Shown piece after piece: positions 8,683-18,191 of a stretch of DNA of 64,000 bases. Below the pieces are notes generated by a model, which saw only the letters and a program-made list of their open reading frames with translations, ran no database searches and was not told where the DNA came from. The first letter of the stretch is position 1, and each line of letters opens with the position of its first letter. Both the position numbers and the translations under genes were made by a program. The stretch is from Burkholderiales bacterium. Its GTDB lineage: Bacteria > Pseudomonadota > Gammaproteobacteria > Burkholderiales > Burkholderiaceae_C. The stretch spans positions 1-64,000 of the forward strand of contig RXJQ01000044.1 in NCBI GenBank assembly GCA_003963115.1. The letters are read 5' to 3'.

Positions 8683-10014
8683 TCAGTCGCGCACGGCCGA
8701 CAGGCTCTTGTTGACGCGCAGGGCGAGCAGGGTACCCACCGCCCCGGACATCATGTAGACGCTCACCGCCAGCAGCCCGAACTGCATGGACAGGCCCAGC
8801 GCGATCAGCGGTGCGAAGGCGGCGCCCAACAGCCAGGCCAGATCGGCCGTCAGCGCGGCACCCGTGTAGCGGAAGCGAGGCAGGAAGTTGGACGTCACCG
8901 AGCCGGCAGACTGCCCGTAGGACAGGCCCAGCAGCACGAAGCCGATCAGGATGAAGGCGTCCTGACCGATGGGGCCGCTGCCGATCAGCCAGGGCGTCAC
9001 CAGGCTGAAGGCCGCGATCATGATCGCCAGGGTGCCCAGGGTGCGGCGGCGCCCGATCTTGTCGGCCATCAGGCCCGACAGCGGCATGGCAATGGCGCAC
9101 AGCACGGCACCGGCCAGTTCCACCGACAGGAAGCGCCCAATCGCCTGGCTGGCATGCAGCGCCACCCAGGACAGCGGGAACACCGTGACCAGGTGGAACA
9201 AGGCATAGCTGGCCAGGGCCGCCACCGCGCCGATCAGCACGTTGTGGCCCTGCTGGCTGAACAGCTCAACCGGGTCGCACGGGTCCAGCTCATGCGCCTC
9301 CAGCTCGCGCTCGTACTCGTGGGTCACGACCAGGCGCAGGCGGGCGAACAGCCCCACCACGTTCAGGGCGAAGGCGGCGTAGAAGGGGAAGCGCCAGCCC
9401 CAGCTCAGGAAGTCCTCGCTCGAGAGGTTGCCCCACAGATAGGCGAACAGGCCGCTGGCCAGGATGAAGCCCGTGGGCGCCCCCAACTGCCCCAGCATGG
9501 CGTACCAGCCGCGGCGGCTTTCTGGTGCATTGAGCGCCAGCAGGGAGGGCAAGCCATCCCAGGAGGCCCCCAGCGCCAGCCCCTGCCCGATGCGGCACAG
9601 GGTCAGCAGGCCGATGGCCACCCAAGCCCCCGACGACTCGCTGCTGGGCAGCAAGGCGATGCTCACGGTCGAGCTACCCAAGAGGAACAAGGCGGCGGTC
9701 AGCTTGGTGCTGCGCCCCCACTTGGCCTGGACGGACATGCCCACCAAGGTGCCGATGGGGCGCACCACGAATGCCAGGGCCAGCAAGGCGAACGCGTATA
9801 ACGTGCCATGTAATCGATCAACGAAGGGAAAGAACAGGGCCGGAAAGACCAGCACCGAAGCGATGCCGTAGACGAAGAAGTCAAAGTATTCAGACGCTCT
9901 CCCGATCACAACGCCCACGGCGATATCGCCAGGTGCAACGGATTGGGAGTCGATACGAGGCGCGTCTGCGGTGTGCTCCGTGGAATGGAGGACGTGGATG
10001 CCGGTAGAGGTCAT
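8683..10014 (-). CDS. MFS transporter, metabolite:H+ symporter (MHS) type
   Basis: The product has 443 residues with about 12 hydrophobic helices and MHS-family features: the N-terminal motif ASEYFDFFVYGIASVLVFP, the RPIGTLVG segment after helix 2, GxGLALGASWDG, and a second-half loop LMADKIGRRRT. MHS proteins bring organic acids, shikimate, or compatible solutes into the cell with protons. Substrate cannot be assigned. It diverges from cyoA across a 115-bp gap containing an FNR-like box and ends at a clear terminator, so it is monocistronic. Confidence 0.85.
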   Translation of the reverse strand: MTSTGIHVLHSTEHTADAPRIDSQSVAPGDIAVGVVIGRASEYFDFFVYGIASVLVFPALFFPFVDRLHGTLYAFALLALAFVVRPIGTLVGMSVQAKWGRSTKLTAALFLLGSSTVSIALLPSSESSGAWVAIGLLTLCRIGQGLALGASWDGLPSLLALNAPESRRGWYAMLGQLGAPTGFILASGLFAYLWGNLSSEDFLSWGWRFPFYAAFALNVVGLFARLRLVVTHEYERELEAHELDPCDPVELFSQQGHNVLIGAVAALASYALFHLVTVFPLSWVALHASQAIGRFLSVELAGAVLCAIAMPLSGLMADKIGRRRTLGTLAIMIAAFSLVTPWLIGSGPIGQDAFILIGFVLLGLSYGQSAGSVTSNFLPRFRYTGAALTADLAWLLGAAFAPLIALGLSMQFGLLAVSVYMMSGAVGTLLALRVNKSLSAVRD

Positions 10015-10055
10015 AGATGCGCTTCTCCTAGGGCCTGGGACAAAATGTCCAATGG

Positions 10056-10069
10056 TTGATCCACCTCAA
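10056..10069. promoter_or_regulatory. FNR/Anr-like box between MHS transporter and cyoA
   Basis: TTGATCCACCTCAA matches the FNR consensus TTGAT-N4-ATCAA at 9 of 10 defined positions. It lies about 60 bp before the cyoA start, where a bound regulator could overlap the promoter. FNR/Anr repression of the low-affinity quinol oxidase under oxygen limitation is well known in other bacteria; here it is inferred from sequence only. Confidence 0.4.
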
Positions 10070-10129
10070 TCAAGATACATTCGGGCCCGCTGCACAACCC
10101 TCGTTTTCCCGCTGACGCGGGTAACCCTG

Positions 10130-11227
10130 ATGTACTTCTCACGCTTGACCCGTCGATTGCCCACCCTACTGGGTCTCCTGGGCACCTCAGCCGCCTTGTC
10201 CGGCTGCAACTTCGTCGTGATGAAACCGCACGGCGACATCGCCCAGCAACAAGCTGACCTCATCGTCACATCGACGGCGCTGATGTTGCTGATCATCGTG
10301 CCGGTGATCGCCATGACGCTGTTTTTCGCATGGCGTTATCGCGAGTCGAACACCTCGGCCACGTATGCACCAGAATGGGACCACTCCACCCGCCTGGAAC
10401 TGATGATCTGGGGCGCGCCCCTTCTCATCATCCTGGCCCTGGGCACCATCACCTGGATCAGCACCCACAAGCTCGACCCATATCGCCCCCTGGACCGACT
10501 GGACGCCCAGCGCGCCGTCCCCGCCGATGTCAAGCCCCTGGTCGTGGAAGTCGTGGCCCTGGACTGGAAGTGGCTGTTTCTCTACCCCGAGCAAGGCATC
10601 GCCACGGTCAATGAACTGGCCGCCCCGGTGGACCGCCCCATCGAGTTCAAGATCACGTCCTCGCGCGTGATGAACACCCTCTACATCCCCGAACTGGCCG
10701 GCATGATCTACGCGATGCCCGGCATGCAGGCCAAGCTGCACGCCGTCATCAACAAGGTTGGCGTCTACCAGGGCATGTCGGCCCAGTACAGTGGCGGCGG
10801 CTTCTCGGACATGCGCTTCAAGTTCCACGCCCTGTCCAACGATGACTTCGACAAGTGGGTTGCCTCGAACAAGAGCGAAGGCCAGAGCCTGGACCGTGCC
10901 GCCTACCTCAAGCTCGAAGAGCCCAGCAAGCGTGATGGCGTGCGCCGCTACGCCAAGGTGGACGCCGACCTGTACGGCGCCATCCTCAACCGCTGCGTCG
11001 AAGCCAACAAGATGTGCATGAACCAGATGGCTGCCATCGATGCACGTGGCGGCATGGGCAAGGGCAGCGTGGCTGGCCTGACCCGCTCGCCGTGGGCCCC
11101 GTCTGAAGGCGGCCCGCAGGAGCGCACCGTCGTGGCCGCCCTGTGCACCCCGGTCAACACCGCCACCAGCCGCGCCTGGAGCATTGGTGCCGTGGCCAAC
11201 GCCCGCACTGAAATCGCCCAGCCCTGA
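10130..11227 (+). CDS. cyoA: Cytochrome o ubiquinol oxidase subunit II
   Basis: The product has 365 residues: a lipoprotein signal (lipobox LSGC, about residues 22–25), two transmembrane helices (around 45–70 and 90–110), then a periplasmic cupredoxin domain. The CuA-ligand cysteines of cytochrome c oxidases are absent, as expected for a quinol oxidase. The WKWLFLYPEQGIATVNELA and MNTLYIPELAGMIYAMPGM segments are typical CyoA. It heads cyoABCD and begins at ATG 10130; the frame remains open upstream without a better start. Part of the membrane complex that oxidises ubiquinol and reduces O2 to water while pumping protons. Confidence 0.95.
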   Translation: MYFSRLTRRLPTLLGLLGTSAALSGCNFVVMKPHGDIAQQQADLIVTSTALMLLIIVPVIAMTLFFAWRYRESNTSATYAPEWDHSTRLELMIWGAPLLIILALGTITWISTHKLDPYRPLDRLDAQRAVPADVKPLVVEVVALDWKWLFLYPEQGIATVNELAAPVDRPIEFKITSSRVMNTLYIPELAGMIYAMPGMQAKLHAVINKVGVYQGMSAQYSGGGFSDMRFKFHALSNDDFDKWVASNKSEGQSLDRAAYLKLEEPSKRDGVRRYAKVDADLYGAILNRCVEANKMCMNQMAAIDARGGMGKGSVAGLTRSPWAPSEGGPQERTVVAALCTPVNTATSRAWSIGAVANARTEIAQP

Positions 11228-11285
11228 ACCGTATCCCTAGCGGTCTGGTAACGGGCCGTGCTTCAAGCTTCTTGCGAGATCGACG

Positions 11286-13286
11286 ATGTCCCCCGAACTC
11301 AGCCAATTGATCTTCGGACGCCTCAGCCTTGAGGCGATTCCGTACCACGAGCCGATCCTGGTCGCCACCTTTGCCATGGTCGCCCTGGGCGGCCTGGTCG
11401 TGCTCGCCCTGATGACCAAGTTCAAGGTCTGGGGCCCGCTGTGGCGCGACTGGATCTGCAGCATCGACCACAAGAAGATCGGCATCATGTACATCGTGAT
11501 GGGCCTGATCATGCTGCTGCGCGGTTTCGCCGATGCGGTGATGATGCGCGCCCAGCAGGCCATCGCCTTCGGTGACAACGCCGGCTTCCTGCCTCCGCAC
11601 CACTACGACCAGGTCTTCACCGCCCACGGCGTGATCATGATCTTCTTCGTGGCCATGCCTTTGGTGACTGGCTTCATGAACTACGTGGTGCCGCTGCAGA
11701 TCGGTGCGCGCGATGTGGCCTTCCCCTTCCTGAACAACTTCAGCTTCTGGATGACGGCTGGCGGTGCTGGCCTGGTGATGGTCTCGCTGTTCATCGGCGA
11801 GTTCGCCAAGACCGGCTGGCTGGCCTACCCGCCGCTGTCGGGCCTGCTGCAATCGCCTGACGTGGGGGTGGACTACTACCTCTGGTCACTGCAGATCGCA
11901 GGTATCGGGACCACGCTGTCGGGCATCAACCTGATCGCCACCATCATCAAGATGCGCGCGCCCGGCATGACCATGATGAAGATGCCCGTCTTCACCTGGA
12001 CCTCGCTGTGCACCAACGTGCTGATCGTGGCCTCCTTCCCCGTGCTGGCCGCCACCCTGGCCCTGCTGACTGCCGACCGCTACCTGGGCACCAACTTCTT
12101 CACCAACGACATGGGCGGCAACCCTATGCTGTACGTGAACCTGATCTGGATCTGGGGCCACCCCGAGGTCTACATCCTGGTGCTGCCCGTGTTCGGCATC
12201 TTCTCTGAAGTGGTCTCCACCTTCAGTGGCAAGAAGCTGTTCGGCTACGCCTCCATGGTCTACGCCACGGTCGTGATCACGATCCTGTCCTATCTGGTGT
12301 GGCTGCACCACTTCTTCACCATGGGTTCGGGCGCCAGCGTGAACTCCTTCTTCGGCATCACGACGATGATCATCTCGATCCCGACGGGCGCCAAAATCTT
12401 CAACTGGCTGTTCACGATGTACCGTGGCCGCATCAAGTTCGAAGTGCCGATGCTGTGGACCGTGGGCTTCATCATCACCTTCGCCGTGGGTGGCATGACC
12501 GGCGTGCTGCTGGCCGTTCCCGCCGCGGACTTCGTGCTGCACAACAGCCTGTTCCTGATCGCCCACTTCCACAACGTGATCATCGGTGGTGTGGTGTTCG
12601 GCCTGTTCGCCGGCATCAACTTCTGGTTCCCCAAAGCCTTCGGCTACCGCCTGGACGCGTTCTGGGGCAAGGTCTCGTTCTGGTGCTGGTTCATCGGCTT
12701 CTGGGTGGCCTTCACCCCGCTGTATGTGCTGGGCCTGATGGGCGTGACCCGCCGCATGAACCACTTCGACGACCCCTCGCTGCAGATCTGGTTCCAGATC
12801 GCCGCCCTGGGTGCCGGCATCGTGGCCCTGGGCATTGGCGCCTTCGGCGTCCAGCTGCTGGTCAGCTACCTGCGTCGCGATCAGCTGCGTGACACGACCG
12901 GCGACGTCTGGGGTGCCCGCACCCTGGAATGGTCGACCTCGTCGCCCCCGCCTGACTACAACTTCGCCTTCACGCCCATCGTGCACGACAACGATGCTTG
13001 GACCGACATGAAGCAGCGCGGCGCCAAGCAGCCCATGACCGGCTTCAAGGCCATCCACATGCCCAAGAACACGGCAGCCGGCTTCATCATCGCGATGCTG
13101 GCCACCGGCACCGGTTTCGCCTTGATCTGGCACATGTGGCTGTTCGCCGGCCTGGGCTTCGTGGCCACCATCGCTTCGGCGATCTTCCACACCTTCAACT
13201 ACGACCGCGATTACTACATCCCCGCAGACGAAGTGGCCCGCACCGAGCACGCCCGTGATGGCAACTCGCTGGCCTCGGCCGCCTGA
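11286..13286 (+). CDS. cyoB: Cytochrome o ubiquinol oxidase subunit I
   Basis: The product has 666 residues, the usual CyoB length, with ~15 membrane helices. Haem–copper ligands are all visible: the low-spin haem His in [10 protein letters not shown], the His–Tyr crosslink motif WGHPEVYI, the CuB pair [10 protein letters not shown], and the two haem histidines in [12 protein letters not shown]. This subunit contains the O2-reducing centre and proton channels. It lies 58 bp after cyoA and 23 bp before cyoC. No cyoE (haem O synthase) is in the window, so haem O must come from a gene elsewhere. Confidence 0.97.
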   Translation: MSPELSQLIFGRLSLEAIPYHEPILVATFAMVALGGLVVLALMTKFKVWGPLWRDWICSIDHKKIGIMYIVMGLIMLLRGFADAVMMRAQQAIAFGDNAGFLPPHHYDQVFTAHGVIMIFFVAMPLVTGFMNYVVPLQIGARDVAFPFLNNFSFWMTAGGAGLVMVSLFIGEFAKTGWLAYPPLSGLLQSPDVGVDYYLWSLQIAGIGTTLSGINLIATIIKMRAPGMTMMKMPVFTWTSLCTNVLIVASFPVLAATLALLTADRYLGTNFFTNDMGGNPMLYVNLIWIWGHPEVYILVLPVFGIFSEVVSTFSGKKLFGYASMVYATVVITILSYLVWLHHFFTMGSGASVNSFFGITTMIISIPTGAKIFNWLFTMYRGRIKFEVPMLWTVGFIITFAVGGMTGVLLAVPAADFVLHNSLFLIAHFHNVIIGGVVFGLFAGINFWFPKAFGYRLDAFWGKVSFWCWFIGFWVAFTPLYVLGLMGVTRRMNHFDDPSLQIWFQIAALGAGIVALGIGAFGVQLLVSYLRRDQLRDTTGDVWGARTLEWSTSSPPPDYNFAFTPIVHDNDAWTDMKQRGAKQPMTGFKAIHMPKNTAAGFIIAMLATGTGFALIWHMWLFAGLGFVATIASAIFHTFNYDRDYYIPADEVARTEHARDGNSLASAA

Positions 13287-13309
13287 TCGAACAAGGTAGT
13301 AAACACACC

Positions 13310-13930
13310 ATGGCTATCGCATCCACCAACGCAAACGGGGCGCCGGTCTTCTACGACAATGGCGACCACCATCCTCAGCAAGGCACGCTCCTGGGCTTCT
13401 GGCTCTACCTGATGAGCGACTGCCTGATGTTCGCGGTCCTGTTCGCCGTGTACGCCGTGCTGGGCCGCAGCTACGCGGCCGGACCTTCGGGCGCCGACCT
13501 GTTCGACCTGCCCATCGTGGCCACCAACACGGCCCTGCTGCTGCTGTCGTCGATCACCTATGGCTTTGCCATGATCGCCATGCAGAAGAACAGCAAGGCA
13601 GGCGTGCTGGGCTGGCTGGCCATCACCGGCCTGTTCGGTCTGGGCTTCCTGAGCCTGGAACTCACCGAGTTCGCCCACCTGATCCACGAAGGGGCCGGCC
13701 CCTGGCGCAGCGGCTTCCTGTCGGCCTTCTTCACGCTGGTCGGCACCCACGGTCTGCACGTGACCTTCGGCTCGATCTGGCTGGTCACGCTGATGTTCCA
13801 AGTCGGCAAGCTGGGCCTGACCCACGAAAACAAGCGCCGCCTGATGTGCCTGTCCATGTTCTGGCACTTCCTCGATCTGGTCTGGATCGGCGTGTTCACC
13901 TTTGTCTACCTGATGGGCGTTCTGCCATGA
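13310..13930 (+). CDS. cyoC: Cytochrome o ubiquinol oxidase subunit III
   Basis: The product has 206 residues with five transmembrane helices, typical CyoC. Landmarks are [57 protein letters not shown] and [18 protein letters not shown]. It is a structural subunit of the quinol oxidase that stabilises subunit I. It starts at ATG 13310 and its stop overlaps the cyoD start (ATGA), indicating coupled translation. Confidence 0.95.
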   Translation: MAIASTNANGAPVFYDNGDHHPQQGTLLGFWLYLMSDCLMFAVLFAVYAVLGRSYAAGPSGADLFDLPIVATNTALLLLSSITYGFAMIAMQKNSKAGVLGWLAITGLFGLGFLSLELTEFAHLIHEGAGPWRSGFLSAFFTLVGTHGLHVTFGSIWLVTLMFQVGKLGLTHENKRRLMCLSMFWHFLDLVWIGVFTFVYLMGVLP

Positions 13931-14301
13931 GTCACGATCACCACGACAACCACCACGAAGAAGGCGGCTACCACGCCACCTACAAGGGCTACCTGATCGG
14001 TTTCATCCTGTCCGTCGTGCTCACGGCCATCCCCTTCTGGCTGGTCATGGGCAAGGTGCTGCCCTCGCCCCGCGTCACCGCCTTCGTCATCCTCGGCTTT
14101 GCCGCCGTTCAGATGATCGTGCACATGGTCTACTTCCTGCACTTGAACGCCAAGGTGGAAGGCGGCTGGTCGCTGCTGGCCATGGTCTTCACCACGGCGC
14201 TGGTAGTGATCATGCTGTCCGGATCGATCTGGGTGCTCTACCATCTCAACACGAACATGATGCCCAGCATGGATCCGCAGACCATGCGCAACATGCCGTG
14301 A
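13927..14301 (+). CDS. cyoD: Cytochrome o ubiquinol oxidase subunit IV
   Basis: The product has 124 residues with a His-rich N-terminal tail ([15 protein letters not shown]) and three transmembrane helices, the CyoD pattern; [19 protein letters not shown] and [10 protein letters not shown] are characteristic. It helps assembly of the CuB site. The start ATG at 13927 overlaps the cyoC stop by four bases and its stop overlaps the GTG of the SURF1 gene by four bases, so cyoC–cyoD–SURF1 are translationally linked. Confidence 0.93.
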   Translation: MSHDHHDNHHEEGGYHATYKGYLIGFILSVVLTAIPFWLVMGKVLPSPRVTAFVILGFAAVQMIVHMVYFLHLNAKVEGGWSLLAMVFTTALVVIMLSGSIWVLYHLNTNMMPSMDPQTMRNMP

Positions 14302-15101
14302 CACTGCAGACACAGAAGCACACACCCCGCTCACGCACAACGTTGGCCGCGCTTTGTACCGCGGCCGCGTTGGCTTTTGCGGGGTTCATGTCTTTGGGCA
14401 TCTGGCAGGTCAAGCGCCTGGCCTGGAAGGAAGCCCTGATCGAGCGCATCGATCGGCACATCCACGCCAACCCGGTGCCAGCACCTGCCCCGTCCCAATG
14501 GCCTGCGGTTCAGCGTGACACCGACGAATACCGCCGCGTGAGCCTGCGCGGCCGCTTCTCGCATGACCGCGAGGTGCTCGTACGAGCCAGCACCGAGCTG
14601 GGCTCGGGCTACTGGGTGATGACGCCCCTGCTCAGCGAACAGGGCTTCTGGGTGCTGGTCAACCGCGGCTTTGTGTCGCCCGAACTGCGCGAACGCGGCA
14701 AGCGCCAGGATCAGGAGCCCACGGGCACACAAGACGTGATCGGCCTGCTGAGGCTGAGCGAACCCGAAGGCAGCCTGCTGCAAAAGAACGATGCGCCGCA
14801 TGGCCGCTGGTATTCGCGCGATGTACAGGCCATCACGGTCTCGCAGGCGCTGACGGGCGCGCCGGTGGCGCCCTACTTCGTCGATGTGGCGGCCAAGGGC
14901 GGCGCGCCTTCCAGCTCCGTGTGGCCGCGCCCCGGGCTCACAGTGGTGCAGTTCAGCAACAACCACTTGGTATATGCCCTGACCTGGTTCGCATTGGCCG
15001 CCATGACGGCCGGTGCACTCGGCTATCTTGTCGTGGATGAACGGCGCCTGCGCCGTCTTGCAGGAGAACGCCGACACCATGACGAGCACGCCCGACGCTG
15101 A
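14298..15101 (+). CDS. SURF1-family oxidase assembly protein
   Basis: The product has 267 residues with two transmembrane helices flanking a periplasmic domain: an N-terminal helix ending in MSLGIWQVKRLAWK, and a C-terminal helix starting NNHLVYALTWFALA, both SURF1 signatures. SURF1 proteins deliver or insert haem during assembly of haem–copper oxidases. It uses a GTG start (14298) that overlaps cyoD, placing it inside the quinol oxidase operon, so it most likely serves this oxidase. Its 3' end overlaps the sensor kinase start by 23 bp. Confidence 0.9.
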   Translation: MTLQTQKHTPRSRTTLAALCTAAALAFAGFMSLGIWQVKRLAWKEALIERIDRHIHANPVPAPAPSQWPAVQRDTDEYRRVSLRGRFSHDREVLVRASTELGSGYWVMTPLLSEQGFWVLVNRGFVSPELRERGKRQDQEPTGTQDVIGLLRLSEPEGSLLQKNDAPHGRWYSRDVQAITVSQALTGAPVAPYFVDVAAKGGAPSSSVWPRPGLTVVQFSNNHLVYALTWFALAAMTAGALGYLVVDERRLRRLAGERRHHDEHARR

Positions 15102-16413
15102 CACCGACACTGCCGAGCAGGTGCCGCTGGGCGAAGTCGCCCTCGTGCCCGATCGGCAAGCCCACAGCAACAATCTGCTGCAGCTGATCCAGATGCGCTG
15201 GCTGGCCGTGGCCGGTCAGCTCTTCACGATCCTGATCGTCGAGTACCTGCTGGCCGTGCCGCTGCCGCTCGTCGAGATGACCACGCTGCTGGCCGTGCTG
15301 ACCATCTTCAACGTGGCCAGCTGGCTGCGCTACCGGCTGGCTTTGCCGGTCAGCAACGGCGAGCTGTTTGCCGGCCTGCTGGTGGATGTGGCCATCCTCA
15401 CCAGCCAGCTCTACTACTCCGGTGGCAGCGGCAACCCCTTCATTTACCTGTATCTGCTGCAAGTGGCCGTGGCCTCCATGCTGCTGAGGCCGCGCTATAC
15501 CTGGGCCATGGTCTTCGCGACCAGCATGTGCTTTGTGGCGCTCACCCAATGGCACCGGCCGCTGGCCCTGCCCGACGCCGAGGCGACGGCGCCCTCCGCC
15601 AACTATGTGGGCGGCTTGCTCATCTGCTTTTTGATCAACGCCTCGCTGCTGGTGATCTTCATCGGCCGCATCGGCCAGAACCTGCGCCAGCGCGACGCCC
15701 GCCTGGCCGATCTGCGCCAACGTGCCGCAGAAGAAGAGCACATCGTCCGCATGGGCCTGCTGGCCTCCGGCGCCGCGCATGAGCTGGGCACGCCGCTGGC
15801 CACGCTGTCGGTGATCCTGGGTGACTGGGCCCGCATGACACCTTTTGCCGCCGAGCCCGAATTGCGCGAAGAGATCGAGCAGATGCAGGTGCAGGTCAGC
15901 CGCTGCAAGTCCATCGTCACCGGTATCCTGCAATCGGCGGGCGAAACGCGCGGCGAAGCCCCCGAGGAAACCACGCTGCATGAGTTGCTGGACGAACTCG
16001 TGGCCAGATGGCGTCTGACCCGCCCGGTCAAGGCGCTGGAGTTCAATCGCCATGACCTGCCGGACGTGCCCATCATCTCCGACACGGCCCTCAAGCAGAT
16101 GATCGACAACGTGCTGGACAACGCCCTGGAGGCCGCACCACAGGGCCTGGTGCGCATCATCGCCAGTTGCGAAGACGACATGCTGACCTTGCGCGTGCAG
16201 GACGAGGGCCCGGGCTTCTCGGCCAAGATGCTGCAAAGCTTTGGCAAACCGTATGAGTCGAGCAAGGGCCGCCCTGGCGGCGGGCTGGGCCTGTTCCTGT
16301 CCGTGAACGTGGCACGCACGCTGGGCGGCCACATCGAGCCTCGCAACCGTTCGGGCGGTGGCGCCGAGGTGCTCATCACGCTGCCACTGGCTTCGCTGAT
16401 GCGGTCAGAATAG
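15079..16413 (+). CDS. regB: Redox sensor histidine kinase, RegB/PrrB type
   Basis: The product has 444 residues with six N-terminal transmembrane helices carrying the quinone-binding heptapeptide GGSGNPF (about residue 117), then the H-box HELGTPLATLSVILGD, N-box DNVLDNALEA and G-boxes DEGPGF and GGGLGLF. The RegB family senses the ubiquinone pool or cytochrome oxidase electron flow and phosphorylates RegA when the chain is reduced. The redox cysteine of Rhodobacter RegB is not obvious beyond SRCKSIVTGIL after the H-box. ATG 15079 lies within the end of the SURF1 gene, so the kinase is co-expressed with the oxidase it may monitor. Confidence 0.9.
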   Translation: MTSTPDADTDTAEQVPLGEVALVPDRQAHSNNLLQLIQMRWLAVAGQLFTILIVEYLLAVPLPLVEMTTLLAVLTIFNVASWLRYRLALPVSNGELFAGLLVDVAILTSQLYYSGGSGNPFIYLYLLQVAVASMLLRPRYTWAMVFATSMCFVALTQWHRPLALPDAEATAPSANYVGGLLICFLINASLLVIFIGRIGQNLRQRDARLADLRQRAAEEEHIVRMGLLASGAAHELGTPLATLSVILGDWARMTPFAAEPELREEIEQMQVQVSRCKSIVTGILQSAGETRGEAPEETTLHELLDELVARWRLTRPVKALEFNRHDLPDVPIISDTALKQMIDNVLDNALEAAPQGLVRIIASCEDDMLTLRVQDEGPGFSAKMLQSFGKPYESSKGRPGGGLGLFLSVNVARTLGGHIEPRNRSGGGAEVLITLPLASLMRSE

Positions 16414-16419
16414 CGCCCC

Positions 16420-16956
16420 ATGGAAGCCCAACGCCAATTGCTGATTGTCGAGGACGACGACGCCTTTGCCCGCACGCTGGCGCGCTCGTTCGAACGCCGC
16501 GACTACGAGGTGCTGCGCGCCACCCACCTGGAAGACGTTCAGCGCGTGCTGCAAACCCACCGCCCCAGTTACGCCGTGGTGGACCTCAAGCTCGCCGGCG
16601 GTGACTCCGGCCTGGCCTGCGTGCAGCACCTGCATCAGCACGACCCAGAGCTGGTCATCGTGGTGCTGACCGGTTACGCCAGCATCGCCACGGCCGTGGA
16701 AGCCATCAAGCTGGGTGCGCGCCATTACCTGGCCAAGCCCGCCAACACCGACGACATCGAAGCGGCCTTCTCGCGCGCAGAGGGCGACACCGATGTCGAG
16801 CTCACCGAACGCACCACCTCCATCAAGACGCTGGAGTGGGAGCGCATCCACGAGACACTGGCCGAGACCGGCTTCAACATCTCCGAGACCGCGCGGCGCC
16901 TGGGCATGCACCGCCGCACCCTGGCACGCAAGCTGGAAAAACAGCGCGTGAAATGA
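16420..16956 (+). CDS. regA: Redox response regulator, RegA/ActR type
   Basis: The product has 178 residues. A receiver domain (LLIVEDDDAFARTLARSF, phospho-acceptor Asp in VVDLKLAGG, TGYASIATAVEAIKLGARHYLAKP) is joined by a short linker to a Fis-type helix-turn-helix (ISETARRLGMHRRTLARKL) that is nearly invariant in RegA orthologues. It binds DNA in GC-rich sites and controls respiratory and energy genes in response to redox state. It starts six bases after the regB stop, completing an oxidase–assembly–sensor–regulator operon. Confidence 0.92.
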   Translation: MEAQRQLLIVEDDDAFARTLARSFERRDYEVLRATHLEDVQRVLQTHRPSYAVVDLKLAGGDSGLACVQHLHQHDPELVIVVLTGYASIATAVEAIKLGARHYLAKPANTDDIEAAFSRAEGDTDVELTERTTSIKTLEWERIHETLAETGFNISETARRLGMHRRTLARKLEKQRVK

Positions 16957-17048
16957 ACCCCCGCTGAACAGCGTGGCCGTGTCGATTTTCAAGCAGCATG
17001 ATCGTCGTACAGTCAGAGGGTCGTCCTCTGCCAACAAGGTTGATCACC

Positions 17049-17495
17049 ATGCCCACCAACACTGTCCGACTGCACCGCGTGCTGCGCGCATCACCTGACC
17101 GCATCTACCGCGCCTTTCTCGACGCTGACGCCATGGCCAAATGGCTGCCGCCCTATGGCTTCACCTGCAAGGTGCACCATCTGGACGCGAAGGTCGGTGG
17201 CACCTTCAAGATGTCGTTCACCAACTTCAGCTCGGGCAAGGGGCATTCCTTTGGCGGCACCTACCTGGAGCTGGTGCCCAACGAGCGCCTGCGCTACACG
17301 GACCGTTTCGACGACGCCAACCTGCCGGGCGAGATGGTAACCACGGTGGTGCTCAAGACGGTGATGTGCGGCACGGAGATCAACGTCGAGCAGACCGGCA
17401 TCCCCGAGATGATCCCGACCGAGATGTGCTACCTGGGCTGGCAGGAGTCCCTGGCCCAGCTGGCCACGCTGGTGGAGCCGGTGATCCCCGACTGA
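17049..17495 (+). CDS. SRPBCC/AHSA1-like protein
   Basis: The product has 148 residues with the START/AHSA1 ligand-binding fold common in small bacterial proteins: RVLRASPDRIYRAFLDADAMAKWLPPYGF, GGTFKMSFTN, GTYLELVPNERLRYTDRFDD and a C-terminal helix GWQESLAQLATLVEP. It is soluble and likely binds a hydrophobic ligand; the ligand is unknown. The ATG at 17049 is preferred over the upstream in-frame start at 16998, which lies in an AT-rich leader. Confidence 0.82.
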   Translation: MPTNTVRLHRVLRASPDRIYRAFLDADAMAKWLPPYGFTCKVHHLDAKVGGTFKMSFTNFSSGKGHSFGGTYLELVPNERLRYTDRFDDANLPGEMVTTVVLKTVMCGTEINVEQTGIPEMIPTEMCYLGWQESLAQLATLVEPVIPD

Positions 17496-17642
17496 TGACC
17501 TGAGCCGCGCAGGGCCGCTACAATGCGCTTCGGGCTGCCAGGACGCCCATCTCGCGAAAGCGCAAGCACCTCTTGTCAGCAAGCCCTGCGCTTGCATACC
17601 CCCTCCCAGACCTAGAGCGAGCAGGTCTTCATTGGAGTTGGT

Positions 17643-18092
17643 ATGCACCTCATCTCTCACCCCACCTCTCAACCCTCTCAAGAGCCCCAGGCGGTCGACC
17701 TCGTTTTGCGCGAGGCGCGCAAGCTGCATCACGCGGCCCAGTCAGCTTCACTCGAAAAATCCCTGCCCGTCCTGCGGCGCATCCTGAACAGCCACACGCT
17801 TGATGGCCTGTCCCTGCCTGAGCTTCATCGCCGGCGGGAGATGGTCCAGCGCAAGCACATCCTGCGCACCCTCGCGGTCGAGGCAGGCTTTGCCAGCTGG
17901 GAGGCCTACCGCCCTGCCCTGGCCTCGATACCCGCTTCACAACTGCCCCACATCGACCAGCTGTGGCGGGAAGCCGGCTACCTCAACAGCTGGTTCTCGA
18001 CTTACGAGGAAGCGCAGGCGCACGCTGCGGCGCAGGGTGGGCGGGCGCTGAGGCTCGGGCGACAGGGGGTTGTCGTGCCCGCATCCTACTAA
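17643..18092 (+). CDS. Conserved hypothetical protein
   Basis: The product has 149 residues. The N-terminal third is helical with AVDLVLREARKLHHAA and a SLPVLRRILNSHTLDGLSLPELHRRREMVQRKHILRTLAVEAGFASWEAYRP stretch. That pattern (helix, then GFASWEAYR) resembles small proteins with ankyrin- or glyoxalase-associated helical repeats, but no catalytic residues can be named. It is monocistronic; an inverted repeat 53 bp downstream may end its transcript. Confidence 0.65.
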   Translation: MHLISHPTSQPSQEPQAVDLVLREARKLHHAAQSASLEKSLPVLRRILNSHTLDGLSLPELHRRREMVQRKHILRTLAVEAGFASWEAYRPALASIPASQLPHIDQLWREAGYLNSWFSTYEEAQAHAAAQGGRALRLGRQGVVVPASY

Positions 18093-18144
18093 GCTGATCT
18101 CAGCCCATAGAGCCCATCAGCCAGCCCGAAACCGATCTGCCCGC

Positions 18145-18168
18145 AAGCCCGCCCAGGCCTGCGGGCTT
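18145..18168 (+). terminator. Terminator-like hairpin
   Basis: AAGCCCGC and GCGGGCTT form a perfect 8-bp stem with an 8-base loop, 53 bp after the hypothetical gene. The T-run is short (TTCA), so this may be a weak terminator. Confidence 0.45.
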
Positions 18169-18191
18169 CACAGGTTCACATCCACACATCA

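Noticed and set aside
10056-10074. Wider FNR repeat TTGAT-N8-ATCAA
   Set aside because: The second half site TCAATCAA would need an 8-base spacer; the N4 version with one mismatch is the better reading.
11886-13250. 454-codon minus-strand frame opposite cyoB
   Set aside because: Antisense of a confident cyoB with all haem ligands; composition (His/Gly/Val/Gln) is typical of a shadow.
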